Source: Tieghemostelium lacteum (taxonomy: Eukaryota > Evosea > Eumycetozoa > Dictyosteliales > Raperosteliaceae). From it: 64,000 bases of DNA. The position numbers and the translations under genes are program-made. The stretch spans positions 868,001 to 932,000 of the forward strand of contig LODT01000022.1 in the NCBI GenBank assembly GCA_001606155.1, in the 5' to 3' direction. The notes under the pieces were generated by a model. It was not told the origin of the DNA, ran no database searches, and saw only the letters and a list, made by a program, of their open reading frames with translations. This document shows, piece by piece, positions 54,001-64,000 of this stretch; position 1 is the first letter of the stretch, and each line of letters starts with the position of its first letter.

Positions 54001-55173
54001 ATGACAGAACAACAACAATACTCAAAAGGTTTAGCAGGAATTCAAGTTGCAGAATCTGATATTTGTACTGTTGGAGTAAAAGGTGTTGGTTTGAATTACA
54101 GAGGCTATGATATAAAAGATTTAGCAGCATATTCAACATTTGAGGAAGTTGCATTCTTACTCATTTATGGTAGTTTACCAAGTCAGAATGAGTTATCAAA
54201 TTACAAGAGACTGTTGTCATCATTCAGAGATATACCAGGAGGTTTAAAAGACATTCTCGAAAGAATACCATCAAGTGCACATCCAATGGATGTTCTCAGA
54301 ACTGGATGTTCGGTATTGGGTACTATGGAACCTGAAGTCAACCCCCAACAAGATCAATATAGAATTGCAAATAGACTGATTGCATCCTTTGGCAGTATGT
54401 TATTGTATTGGTACCATTGGACACAGTCTGGTAAACGTATTAGTACTGTTACATCTCCTGACGACAGCACAGCAACACATTTTCTAAAACTCCTTCGTTT
54501 AGATGGAAAAGAACCATCAGGATTACATGTCAAAGCCGTTGATGTCTCTCTCATTCTCTATGCAGAACATGATCTTGCTGCATCTTCTTTTGGAGCTCGT
54601 GTAACTGCTAGTACTCTAACTGATTTTTATTCATGTATATGTACAGCTATAGGAACACTTCGTGGTCCCTTACACGGAGGTGCCAATGAAGCTGCCATGA
54701 TCCTCCTTTCAAAATTCCCAAATACCGCATCAGCAGAAAGTGGTATTCTAGAAATGCTAAAGAAAAAAGAACTCATTATGGGATTCGGTCACAGAGTCTA
54801 CAGAAATGGTGACCCTAGAAACCCAATAATCAAAGAATGGTCAAAAAAACTCAGTCAAGAAGGTGGTAACCCAACTCTTTTTGCAGTCTCTCAAGTTGTT
54901 GAAGACATAGTTTTTAGAGAAAAAAAAATGCACCCCAATTTAGATTTTTACTCTGCAAGTACTTATAATCAAATTGGTATTCCAACCAACTTTTTCACAC
55001 CCATTTTTGTAATATCACGTACCACTGGTTGGGCAGCACATATTATTGAACAGAGATCAAATAACAAGTTGATTAGACCATCTGCCATCTACACTGGTCC
55101 TGAACCAAGACCCTATGTGCCAATCATTGAAAGATCAAATTCTGATAGATCAAAGTTAGTTTCATCTTTATAA
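54001..55173 (+). CDS. prpC: 2-methylcitrate synthase (PrpC-type, citrate synthase family)
   Basis: A single exon of 390 residues, almost the same length as the E. coli enzyme (389). It follows bacterial PrpC throughout: CTVGVKGVGLNYRGYDI, SAHPMDVLRTG, LLYWYHWTQSGKRI, LILYAEHDLAASSF, then the active-site segments GPLHGGANEA (His), GFGHRVY (His) and NLDFYSA (Asp), and TGWAAHIIEQRSNNKLIRPS. It condenses propionyl-CoA (and to a degree acetyl-CoA) with oxaloacetate. There is no obvious mitochondrial leader and no strict SKL end, so the compartment is unclear. The lack of introns and the close likeness to bacterial PrpC raise old transfer from bacteria as a possibility, but base use looks like that of its neighbours. 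Confidence 0.88.
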   Translation: MTEQQQYSKGLAGIQVAESDICTVGVKGVGLNYRGYDIKDLAAYSTFEEVAFLLIYGSLPSQNELSNYKRLLSSFRDIPGGLKDILERIPSSAHPMDVLRTGCSVLGTMEPEVNPQQDQYRIANRLIASFGSMLLYWYHWTQSGKRISTVTSPDDSTATHFLKLLRLDGKEPSGLHVKAVDVSLILYAEHDLAASSFGARVTASTLTDFYSCICTAIGTLRGPLHGGANEAAMILLSKFPNTASAESGILEMLKKKELIMGFGHRVYRNGDPRNPIIKEWSKKLSQEGGNPTLFAVSQVVEDIVFREKKMHPNLDFYSASTYNQIGIPTNFFTPIFVISRTTGWAAHIIEQRSNNKLIRPSAIYTGPEPRPYVPIIERSNSDRSKLVSSL

Positions 55174-55856
55174 ATTTATCATTATTATAATAATTAACTC
55201 TTTTTTAACAATGTACCCAAATAATTTTAGGTTACTTGAATAAAAAGAAAATTAATGTTAAAACTAGTGATGTAAATATTTATTATTTTTATTATAATTG
55301 AGTTTACTTTGAATTTGTTGAAAATTAAAAGAATATATTAAATTTTAAGTAATGAATTAATTAACTTTTTATTTTAAGGTTGTTGAAGTGGTGTGTTGTT
55401 ATTCTTCTTATTTTATAAGAAGTAAAAAACAAATAATTTAATAATAAAATTATTATGTTGGTGATTAATTCGAATTTCCAGTCCTATTGGAAAAATAGGA
55501 ATTGGAAAATATTGTTTTTTGATCCTGATTCTTTGAATTGACTCTTTTGTAAAGAGACTTTAAGATGGAGGGATAAGAGGTGAGAGTGAATGTGATTGGA
55601 GACGTAATAAATAGGATTGAAAAAGAAAAAAAAAGGGAAGTAGTGATAAACCCTTTTTTGTTGTTCTTTTTTTTAAAAAAAGTATTATCAAACAATTATT
55701 CTAAAAATTGTTTGTTGATTTCCAAATAAAGGTTATAATAGATGTAGAGTGATTAAATATATACATAGTGTTGATGTTGGCGTTTTGAAGGGGAGGGTTG
55801 GTTTACAGGACAAAATGAGAGAAAGATTTAAAAAGCAAATATTTGAATATAAACAT
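55174..55856. other. Long spacer between convergent genes
   Basis: About 680 bp between the ends of prpC (+) and the cyclic-nucleotide-binding-like gene (-). Mostly AT-rich, with a purine-rich, less AT-biased patch at about 55555-55640. A 76-codon minus-strand frame (55465-55695) starts only at TTG and resembles nothing; I do not call it. No known RNA signature was found. Confidence 0.45.
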
Positions 55857-56774
55857 TTAAGATTTTAAATCATAAAAGAGATACTGAAAATCATTATGAT
55901 TAAATTTAATCTATTTTGTTTATAATAATAAATAATTATTAGAAAATTTGTTAATCCGATATTTTTTTGTAAAAAAAAATTTGTGTAAAATACGTACTAG
56001 TTCTACATCAGTTTCCGCAATAAATAAGTTGGATGGATAGGATGTCTCACAAAAGTGATCACCAGATTGAAAACAACAATTTTCAGGATGTGGTTCTTCG
56101 TGAATTACAAGTTGATCCTCATCAATTTCATCTATGCTGTCAAAAGAGGTACACAGGATACTGGTATTGTTGTTGTCCTCTTGTTGTGCTTTTAAAAATG
56201 AATTTTCTCTTTTTCTCTTTTTAATAGTTGGTGATGAGCTAATAGATGATGCTGTTGTTGAGGTTGTTGAGGTTGTTGTTGTTGTGGGTACAGTAGGAAA
56301 TACCGGTGGTGAAGATGGTTCACTTGTGGATTTTGGTGAAGATGGTGCAGAAGAACCTTTATTAACTAAAGATATTTTACCATTAACTACAATCCACAAG
56401 GTATTAGATGGTATCTGATTCTCTAAATCTATAATAACAGAACCAGAGGAATAATTTTGTTTTTTAGCTGTCGATAGAATATCTGTGGCTTTGGATATAG
56501 TGAAATTTCTAAACAAATCAATAGAGTTTACAACACTAAGAATTTGTATGGATTCACTTAACCCTCTACTAGTTGTAGTAGTTGTAGATGTGTTATTACT
56601 GTTATTGTTATTACCATTTGCAGTTGGGATGTTTGTTGTTGGAATCTGATTTTTATTGATTATTCCACTGATATTATTTATATTTTGAGATTCAAAAGTG
56701 TTCCTGTCAATTGGTATGTGATGATCTGTTGTAATCTTAATTTTTTTAATTGCCAATTTGGATGTTGAAGACAT
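55857..56774 (-). CDS. Cyclic-nucleotide-binding-domain-like protein, reduced
   Basis: The main exon, 56774-55998 (259 codons), is followed by a probable 114-bp intron (GTACGT donor, TTTTCAG acceptor) and a short last exon 55883-55857, giving about 267 residues. If the intron is not used, the frame reads on to 55920 (284 residues). After an Asn/Thr-rich start comes SIDLFRNFTISKATDILSTA, SGSVIIDLENQI and LWIVVNGKISLV, the first beta strands of a cNMP-binding fold. A long Ser/Thr insert (about 140-220) follows, then FQSGDHFCE and LFIAETDVEL. The phosphate-binding cassette has lost its usual FGE and the Arg, so cAMP/cGMP binding is doubtful. Fold assignment is from pattern only. Confidence 0.6.
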
Positions 56775-57018
56775 TTTATTTTTTTTACTAATTAGTAATA
56801 AAAAAAAATTAAAAACAATTAAAAAAATTGTGTGTGGGCAGTGTTTAACAGAAAAATCAAAAATTAAAAAAACCTTTTTTTTTTAAATTTTGCGAAGATA
56901 TTTTTTTTGAAAAAAAATCAAATCTAGATTTACAAATCTTTTGGATAAATATCCCAATTGAAACAACAAAAAAAAAAAAATCTTTGTTAACTTGTGGTAT
57001 AAATTTGGAAGGGTTGTT

Positions 57019-58373
57019 TTAAATTACGGTTTTATTTCTGGTTATAACTTCATACTCTAATCTAATGAAATTCCACTGATTTCTTCTGAATACTTCCATT
57101 ATTAATAAATAAATATATAAAATATCGTGATTAAACTCGTTTCCTGATTTCTGTAGTAATATTGGTACAGTCCACCCAAATCTCATAATGAGATTACTGA
57201 CTATAGAAAAGTAGTAAAACTATTAAAGATTTGTTGAAAGTGTGAAAATCAATTAGATTGAAATCAAAAATCAATTAGGTTTTTGTTTTTTTTTTGGAAA
57301 TGAGGTAACTTACATTTTTGTCATGAAATATGAGAGTGTCTCTGAGGAATGGGTTAATGGATTTTGGGTTACCAAGACCCCAGTCTTTTACAATGTCCCA
57401 ATAGAAGGAGTAGAGAGTGGATATGGTAGCTAGTGGGATCCAAATGGGTTTGTGGTGGGGTATCAGTACGGTAATTAGAGATATAAAGTATTTGAGCATA
57501 TTGAATAGATGTGAAAGGTGTCTAGTATCATAGTAGACTCTTAGACATTGTGCCATACGTAATAGTAATGGCGTTGAAAAGAACATTGGTGTTAGAGTAT
57601 GCATTTGATCGTGACAAGACGTCAGAGATGCACCTCCAACTGTAAATAAAGATGCTGTGAAACATAGTACATAATTCAAATCTTTAATGAATAGTGATAG
57701 ACTACACATTTGATCTGCAACCCAAAAGGAAAGGAAACTTACCGATTGAATAGGAATCCTAATCATATCTAAAATTGACATTCCAATAACTTTCCTAATA
57801 GCCTTATTGTACAGTATTACAGATATACACAATATCCATATCCAAGTAGTTGTTTTCAGTCTCATTTGTAGATTTCCCTTGTATTGGTCAGACCAATTCA
57901 ACAGTTTCTGTGAGAGTGTAATCAACACGAGGAATACAAAAAACACAACTGCTGACAGTGTACTTAACACCAAATCAAATGAATTATAATAGTATTCATT
58001 CAATTTAAATATACTCTTGTACCCAATTGAAAATCTATCCCAAACTTTAATATTCAAACTAAATTTCATTTTTGGGCAAATTAGAAAATCTAAGTCAATT
58101 TCAAACATGATTTTGTATGTGAATGTATAGTTCTTACAATGTCAGAAATAGTAATAGGTTTATAGTTATAAGTGACCTGTATATTGAAATCAAAAGAGAC
58201 AGTATAATAGTACTCTTTGAATTCACTTCTTCGTAATGTAAATTAAACAATATAGTGCCATGAAAATAATAGTAGACTATATAGTAAGTCAATGGTAGTA
58301 GTAGACTAATAGTAATCATCCATTGTTTGAGTAACTGTTGTGAAGAAGTGCCACTATTCAAACTATAATTCAT
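57019..58373 (-). CDS. EXS-domain membrane protein, ERD1-like
   Basis: Three exons, 58373-58138, 58058-57314 and 57219-57019, introns 79 and 94 bp. Phases match exactly and give 393 residues. The first join yields LLLFLTFLNIKVWDRFSIGY and the second LIFHDKNFYYFSIVSNLIMR, both continuous with the EXS consensus (LNLYVWRRYRIN; YYFAIVLNLILRF). Other family marks are MAQCLRVYYDT, STLYSFYWDIVKDWGLG and EVFRRNQWNFIRLE. About eight membrane helices are visible. There is no SPX domain, which separates it from XPR1/SYG1 and fits the shorter ERD1 group; in yeast Erd1 acts in the Golgi in phosphate recycling and glycosyltransferase retention. Two separate frames plus an exon outside any long frame are needed to read it. 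Confidence 0.86.
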
Positions 58374-59406
58374 AAGACTAAAATCTATTCAATTATACAA
58401 CGAACAAATCCAAAATTTAAAAAAAAATAAAAAAATTAGGGTGTGGACATTCTACCACTATAACTACATAAAATTTCAAAAATATATAATAATAAATAAC
58501 AATAAAAAAATTCAATTTCTAAATCAAACTTATTTTTAGAACATTATTAGAATTTAAATATAAATATGAAATTTAAAAGTGATCGAGAAAAAAAAAAACC
58601 GCCAGGTCAGTTTTTTAAAAATAACTGTAAAAAAAAAAAGAGTTTTCATATGATTGTGTAGAGACTGATGGGATCATCTAAAAACATCTGATTTTAATAT
58701 GTAAAAATAATTTAAATATTAATGAATGGCGTGGGTGTGTATTTTGAACTCATTATTATTAAGTCTTAATTAAATGAAAATTCAAAATAATAAATAAATA
58801 GTGTTTGTTAGTGAATTTGTGTGTGTAGTATTTTTAATTGGGTTATAACTTTGGGTGAAGATAGATATTGATCAAAGATTAATTAATTTGTGATTTTTGA
58901 TAAAAAGATCGATTGGAAAAAGATTGCTTTAACTTTAAAGAAATATTAAATTTTATATCATATGAAATAAAAATTTGTAGTGTTGGTTTTAAGGGTATAA
59001 ATATTAATTTCACACCCTATTTCCAAAACATCTAGATTCTGCCCAGATCAAACCGATCAGCTGTTTAAAAAAATAAAACTCAACCCAAAAAAAAAAATAT
59101 GGACAACTATGAAACCAGAAACTTTTTTTCCCTAGGGTTCGATAGAGAAAAACGATTTTTTTTTTTTCTTCTTATTCTTTTTTATCATTATTATTGTAAT
59201 ATTAATTATTTATTATATTTTATAAATATAATATACGACCTTGGATTTTTTTATTTCCAAACTTGGGAATTTTAATCAAAATACAAAAAAAACTATTTAT
59301 CCAACTCTGATCAATTTATTTAATTTTTGAAATTTATTCAAAATATAATTTGTATATTATAGATTTATAAAATCCATTCTCCCTCACTCTCATCCAAATA
59401 CAAATA
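58374..59406. promoter_or_regulatory. Long divergent upstream region of EXS (-) and Sib-like (+) genes
   Basis: About 1,030 bp without a gene, the longest spacer in the window. It has many A and T homopolymers and two small upstream ORFs on the plus strand (58566, 31 codons; 59099, about 59 codons) that I do not call. Near 59218-59235 a TATAAATATAATATA stretch could be the core promoter of the Sib-like gene. No RNA gene is recognised. Confidence 0.4.
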
Positions 59407-62400
59407 ATGAAAACACTTTTATCATTTGTTTTGGTACTAGTTTTAGCTAGTTTTGTAGTTGATGGTAAGTAATCAATCAAATACACTAAAAAACACCCCT
59501 TCAAAAAAAGGACCGCCTTGTCTGAAAAAAAATATTAACATTCTACACCCTTTGATTTACACTTTTTTTTTTCGTAAAAAAAAATATTAAAAAATAATAA
59601 TAATAATAATTATAATTTATAATAATATATAGCTACACATTTCCGTTATGGTACTATTTATTGGGAACCAGTTGCTCAAACTGATTCAAATTATAAGACC
59701 ATCAAATTTACTGCCATTTTATCTTTTAGAAAATCCTATTGGGAATCAGGTACAGTTTACCCAGGTGCTGTAATTAATCACAGTAGTATCAATTTTGGTG
59801 ATGGTAATAGTCAAACATTGACAATGACAGTAAGTAACGACATTAACAATGAAGAAGATTACTTTATTGGTCGTTCCGAGTTCACTTATACTTACTGGTG
59901 GAGTGGAAACTATACAGTCTACTACAAGGACTGTTGTAGAATTTCCACATTGGAGAATAATGCCGATGAAGATTGGTACATCTCCACTAGTGTCTATGTA
60001 TACAAACCATCTACTCAACCAAGAGGTGTTATGAATACCTCTCCAACTGCTGGTTTTGTTCCAATTGTAACTGTTGAAGCTGGACGTGTAAATACATTCA
60101 AAATCTTGGGTTACGACGCTCAAAACGATCCATTGACTTACAGATTATCTAATATCTGGGGTTCTAGTTTATACCATCCAACTGGTTTGTCTCTTACTGG
60201 TAATGTCATTACCTTCACTCCAGGTCCAGTTGACAATGGTAAAGACTATGAATTGTATTGTACTCAAGTTATCATTTCCGACGGAGTTTCATACATTGTT
60301 GTCGATTTCCTCTTTAAAGCCGTCAGACCAATTGATGGTGTTTGCGATCCTTCTTGTGTCAACAATGGTCAACCATGTACCGGTAACAGCGATTGTTTAT
60401 CATGTACCAATAGCACAGTCCCCAACACTTGTGCTCCTAAACAACCACCTTATTTCTTTGGTTTAACTCCAGATGCAGGTCAAGTTCTACAATTCCCAAT
60501 TGGTATCAACAAGTCTTTTGCCATTGAATCTAAATCACCATACCCAAATAAAGGTGTTTCCATCACTGTTTCCAACACTCCATTGGGATCTATAGGTCCA
60601 ACTATCACCAACGGTGCCAATAACAACCCAACTAAATCTGTATACTACTGGCAACCAACTATCGATAACATTGGTAGTTATGTCATTGCTGCTTCCACTC
60701 AAGATGCCGACGGTACCCCTGCAACTGAAGGTGTACGTTCCTTTGTCCTTTTAGTCGTAAAACCAACCTGTGGTCACGGTACTCAAACTCCAACAGGATG
60801 TGTTTGTGACAATGGTTGGTCTAACACTACCAACTGTTACGACTGTGACAATGGCTACCACGGTCCAGAATGTCTTCCAAACAACAACTGTAACGGTAAT
60901 GGTGACTCCAACTCTGGTGTAACTGGTGATGGTCTATGTAACTGTTACCAAGGTTGGGAAGGTCCATACTGTAATATCACCGTCAGCAGATACTGTGTAA
61001 AGACTGACAACTCCGCAGTCACTGATGCAGTCTATGGAAAAGGCTTCATTGCAACCTCTCTATCCGTAGTCCTCTCAACCTATTCAAATATCGACTCACT
61101 CAAAATCCCATTGAATCTAACTAAACCAACTAAATACCCAGTCACTAATATCCTTGCAGTCTTTGATACCGCTCCACTCTCTCAAGCCATTTGGAACAAC
61201 ATTAAATCTGAAATTGGTAATTTCGAAGATGACGTCTCTGACAGTATCACAGAATCCACTGAATGGGCTTTAGGTTACTTTACCGATCCAACCTCAAGCT
61301 CTGTTGCCTATCAACCAACTCTCTTTGGTATGGGATCTCCATTGGCCGACTCTGTTAAAAACCTTTCCACCACCGTCTCTACAACCTCAAATGGAGGATC
61401 TATGCTAGCCCTTAAAGCTGCTGCCTCTTCAACTGTTGCCTGGAAAACTGGTGCATTCAAAGTCATCCTCATCCTCACTGATAGTGATTACCAAGCTGAT
61501 TCCGCAACTGAAGCTGCTACCGTCCAAGCTCTTATCGATAACAGTATATTCCCAGTTATTGTCTCCTTTGGTGGTAACTCAATTCCAAAATGGGAGGCAT
61601 TTGTTGCTGCTAATCTTGGTGTTGCTATAAGTTCTACTAAAGCTGGTTCAGTCTGGAGAACTAATGCTGTAACTGCTTTGAAATCTGCTTCTGGACTTGC
61701 CTATCCTAAATACACTTCCGCTTCCGACAGTCAATTCATTACCACTCCAACTCCATCCAAAACAACTGTAACCAACTCTGGATCTTACACCTTCAACTAT
61801 TACCTCAAATACCCACAAAATGTTGCAAATCTTCCAGTTAGACCAAAGGTTTACTTGTCAATCCCTGGATATGGTAAGACTTCCATTGCCATCTCATACA
61901 ATCATCCACCAGTTCCACAACCAGCTCAAATCTCAATGAAAGAAGATACTTCAGCTACCATAAACTTTGTTGTTACTGATATTGATTCTAATATTATTGA
62001 TATCTCATTCCCATCATTCTCTACTATTTCATCTCTTGGTGAGATTAGATACAACGGTGTTGCCACTAGCACCGGTGTTGGGTACTCTGTTAAAAGTGGT
62101 ACATTCACATTTGTACCAAATGCCAACGCCAATGTTGCCTCTCCAGTTTCATTAAGTTACATTGCATCTGATGGTTGTTTAACTGCTTCTAGTACTCTAT
62201 CCATCATGGTTGAAGCTGTCAACGATCCAGTTTCATGTTCAAATATCGCTACTCTTACTACCAGTATCAACACACCTGTAACCTTTAACCTCCAAGGTAT
62301 TGACGTAGATTCAACTGTAACTGTTGTTCTATCATCTTTCAACACCCTCGCTTCTAAAGGTTCTCTTACAACTGGTGGTAACGCAGCTCTTTCTGGTTAC

Positions 62401-64000
62401 GCCTACGCAAACAATGCATTGTTCTCATACATCCAAACTGATAACTCATACACTGGTTTACAAACTCTTTCATGGACTGTATCCGATGGTCTTACTTCCA
62501 AGACTTGTACCGTCTCCATCCAATTCTCTCACATTAACTCTCCACCAGTTATCGCCTCTGCAGCTAAAGTAACTACCAAACCAACCACTCAAGCTACCAT
62601 CAACATTGTAGTATCTGATACCGATTCACCAAGTGGTGTTTTGACAGTTAGCGCTATTACCTTTGCCTCTGGAGCCACCTCAGCTTCATACACTAATTGT
62701 GCAGCTACCCCTACCACCATTGGAGTTGGAGGAACTGTCAACTACGCCATCACCAACGGTCAAGCTGCCTTGCAACTATGTATCACTCCACCAAATATGG
62801 TTGCAACTGCTGGATATAGTACCATCACATTCCAAGCTAAAGACACTGATAATGCTCAATCTAATGCAGTCACTGTTACCATTGATGTTGTAGGTCAAAG
62901 ACAAAACACAGCACCAGTTGTTAACCAAATTCCAAACTTTACATTCACCCAAGGTGACACCGTATCTCCAGTTAGTATCACAGGTACCGATGCAGATCAA
63001 CCAAACTTTGATAACACCCTTTTGGCTTCTATTACAACTCCACCAACTAACGGTAAATTTGTAGTTTCTGGAGGATCAACAGCTGCTCCAACATCCAATG
63101 CACCATATAGTATCACCTATCAACCAAACTCTGGTTTCTTTGGTACTGATTCTTTCAGTTATGCAGTTATCGATGAATTAGGTGCACAATCAACCATCAA
63201 GACTACCACCATCACTGTACTCTACAAACCATCTGCACCAGTTTTGAATATCCCACTATACAGCTTTAACCAATTCACCACACCTTCTGTCCAAACACTC
63301 GCAGTTTCCGATGTTGATATTGTAAAGAATGCTGATGTTGTTAAATGTAACATCACATCTCTACCAGCTATCTCCACCCTCTTGGACCAAAACCAAAACC
63401 CAATTACAGCTGTCCCATTCGCCTTGAATGCCCAATACCAATACTACATTAAAGGTCCACAGACTTACCAATCCTACCAAGAAAACTTTGGTGCCTCTTG
63501 TACTGATAAATTCTCTTTATCCGCATCTGCCACTGGTACTATCAAATTTACTTACATTAACCAACCACCAACTGCAACAAGCTCAAGTGAAACCACCGAC
63601 CAAAACGTTCCAAAACAATTCACCTTTAATGTCAATGATCTTGAAGGTCCTGCATCTGTTAAATTACTCACCGTTCCAACTAATGGTAAAATCACATGCA
63701 ATGGTGTAGTTGCTGCTGTTAATGTCGTTATCTCCACTGTAACATGTATCTATACTCCAGATTTGGATAAATCCAATTGGGACACCACAGGTCATCTTGG
63801 TCCATTAGACGCCATCAGTTTTGTAGCTGTTGATAAAGATTCAGCAACTTCTGATACCGCATCTGTACTCTTCTATGTAATTGCTAAGAATCCACCCATT
63901 TACACTGGAAACGAACGTGTTTCAACTCTTGAAGATTCTTCATTACCCGTTCTCATTACAGGTCAACCAGGTAACGGTGGCAGTTCTTACAGTGTCAGAA
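59407..64000 (+). CDS. Sib-like (integrin-beta-like) adhesion protein, amino part, cut by right edge
   Basis: Exon 1 (59407-59464) encodes a signal peptide, MKTLLSFVLVLVLASFVVD. After a 168-bp intron (GTAAGT to ATATAG) exon 2 starts at 59633 and stays open to the window end, over 1,470 residues in all. Order: THFRYGTIYWEP amino domain; Cys-rich EGF-like units (CDPSCVNNGQPCTGNSDC; CGHGTQTPTGCVCDNGW; CNCYQGWEGPYC); a von Willebrand A-type domain (about 520-750, ILAVFDTAPLSQ, EWALGYFTD, VILILTDSD); then tandem cadherin-like or Ig-like beta repeats of about 100 residues (e.g. TYQPNSGFFGTDSFSYAVID). Dictyostelium Sib proteins mediate adhesion and phagocytosis and bind talin through a cytosolic tail; that tail would lie beyond the window. 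Assignment to Sib rests on this domain order. Confidence 0.7.

Noticed and set aside
55465-55695. 76-codon minus-strand frame
   Set aside because: No ATG start, no homology pattern, low complexity.
59099-59278. Small frame of about 59 codons upstream of the Sib-like gene
   Set aside because: Composition is set by poly-T and AT-rich repeats; at most an upstream ORF.
59635-60460. Several 60-130 codon frames on both strands within 59700-63740
   Set aside because: All are shadows of the continuous Sib-like reading frame, which is open from 59633 to the window end.
1-64000. Search for tRNA genes, transposons, LTR or virus-like elements and CRISPR
   Set aside because: No clover-leaf-like GC-rich block, terminal repeat, reverse transcriptase, transposase or capsid-like frame was seen by eye.

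Overview
This window is a gene-dense stretch of a social amoeba (dictyostelid) nuclear genome. The evidence is AT-rich, homopolymer-rich spacers, short introns of about 50-100 bp with GTAAGT/GTATGT donors, Gln/Asn/Ser/Thr tracts inside proteins, and families typical of the group (Roco kinase, F-box/LRR-like and ankyrin-like multicopy proteins, Sib-type integrin-beta-like protein, PKD2 channel). Coding GC looks higher than in Dictyostelium discoideum, so a species such as Cavenderia or Heterostelium is likelier; the species itself is inference. I see no rRNA, tRNA, CRISPR array, transposon or virus-like element.

Layout. 1-1014 (-): amino end of an ARMH3 (C10orf76) homologue that runs off the left edge. 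1762-10516 (-): a 2,894-residue Roco protein (RhoGAP, myotubularin, LRR, Roc, COR, kinase; roco9-like). 10885-13317 (-): polycystin-2 channel in four exons. 13726-16059 (-): PWWP protein, divergent from a GRIP golgin at 16353-19118 (+). 19264-21138 (+): diflavin reductase NDOR1/Tah18. 21498-27280 (+): a tandem array of four secreted paralogues plus one decayed copy, of unrecognised function, followed by a small secreted Cys-rich protein (27678-28286). 28409-30123 (+): TPR protein with a frameshift. 30225-31100 (-): thioredoxin-fold protein without active cysteines, divergent from a LisH/C2H2 zinc-finger protein with a zinc-binding-like His-rich tail (31265-33011, also frameshifted).

33241-42272 holds three F-box/LRR-like proteins around a five-exon GH38 alpha-mannosidase (37072-40502). 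42354-47711 (-): a 1,766-residue vinculin-family protein with a regular repeat of about 120 residues. 48226-50343 (+): ankyrin-like multicopy-family protein, followed by a relic of a paralogue. 50742-52121 (+): N-acetylglucosaminyltransferase I, whose coding end overlaps by 6 bp the end of a phosphopantetheine adenylyltransferase (52116-53436, -). 54001-55173 (+): a bacterial-type 2-methylcitrate synthase. 55857-56774 (-): a reduced cyclic-nucleotide-binding domain protein. 57019-58373 (-): an ERD1-like EXS protein in three exons. 59407-64000 (+): the amino part of a Sib-like adhesion protein cut by the right edge.

The genes do not form one pathway, as expected for a eukaryotic chromosome. 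Themes are adhesion and cytoskeleton (Sib-like, vinculin-like, Roco), Golgi and glycan processing (golgin, GnT-I, alpha-mannosidase, EXS/ERD1) and cofactor or intermediary metabolism (NDOR1, PPAT, PrpC). The points most worth a second look are the Roco protein whose RhoGAP, phosphatase and GTPase modules all look degenerate, the zinc-finger/His-rich fusion, the tandem secreted family with its pseudogene, and the vinculin-like repeat protein.
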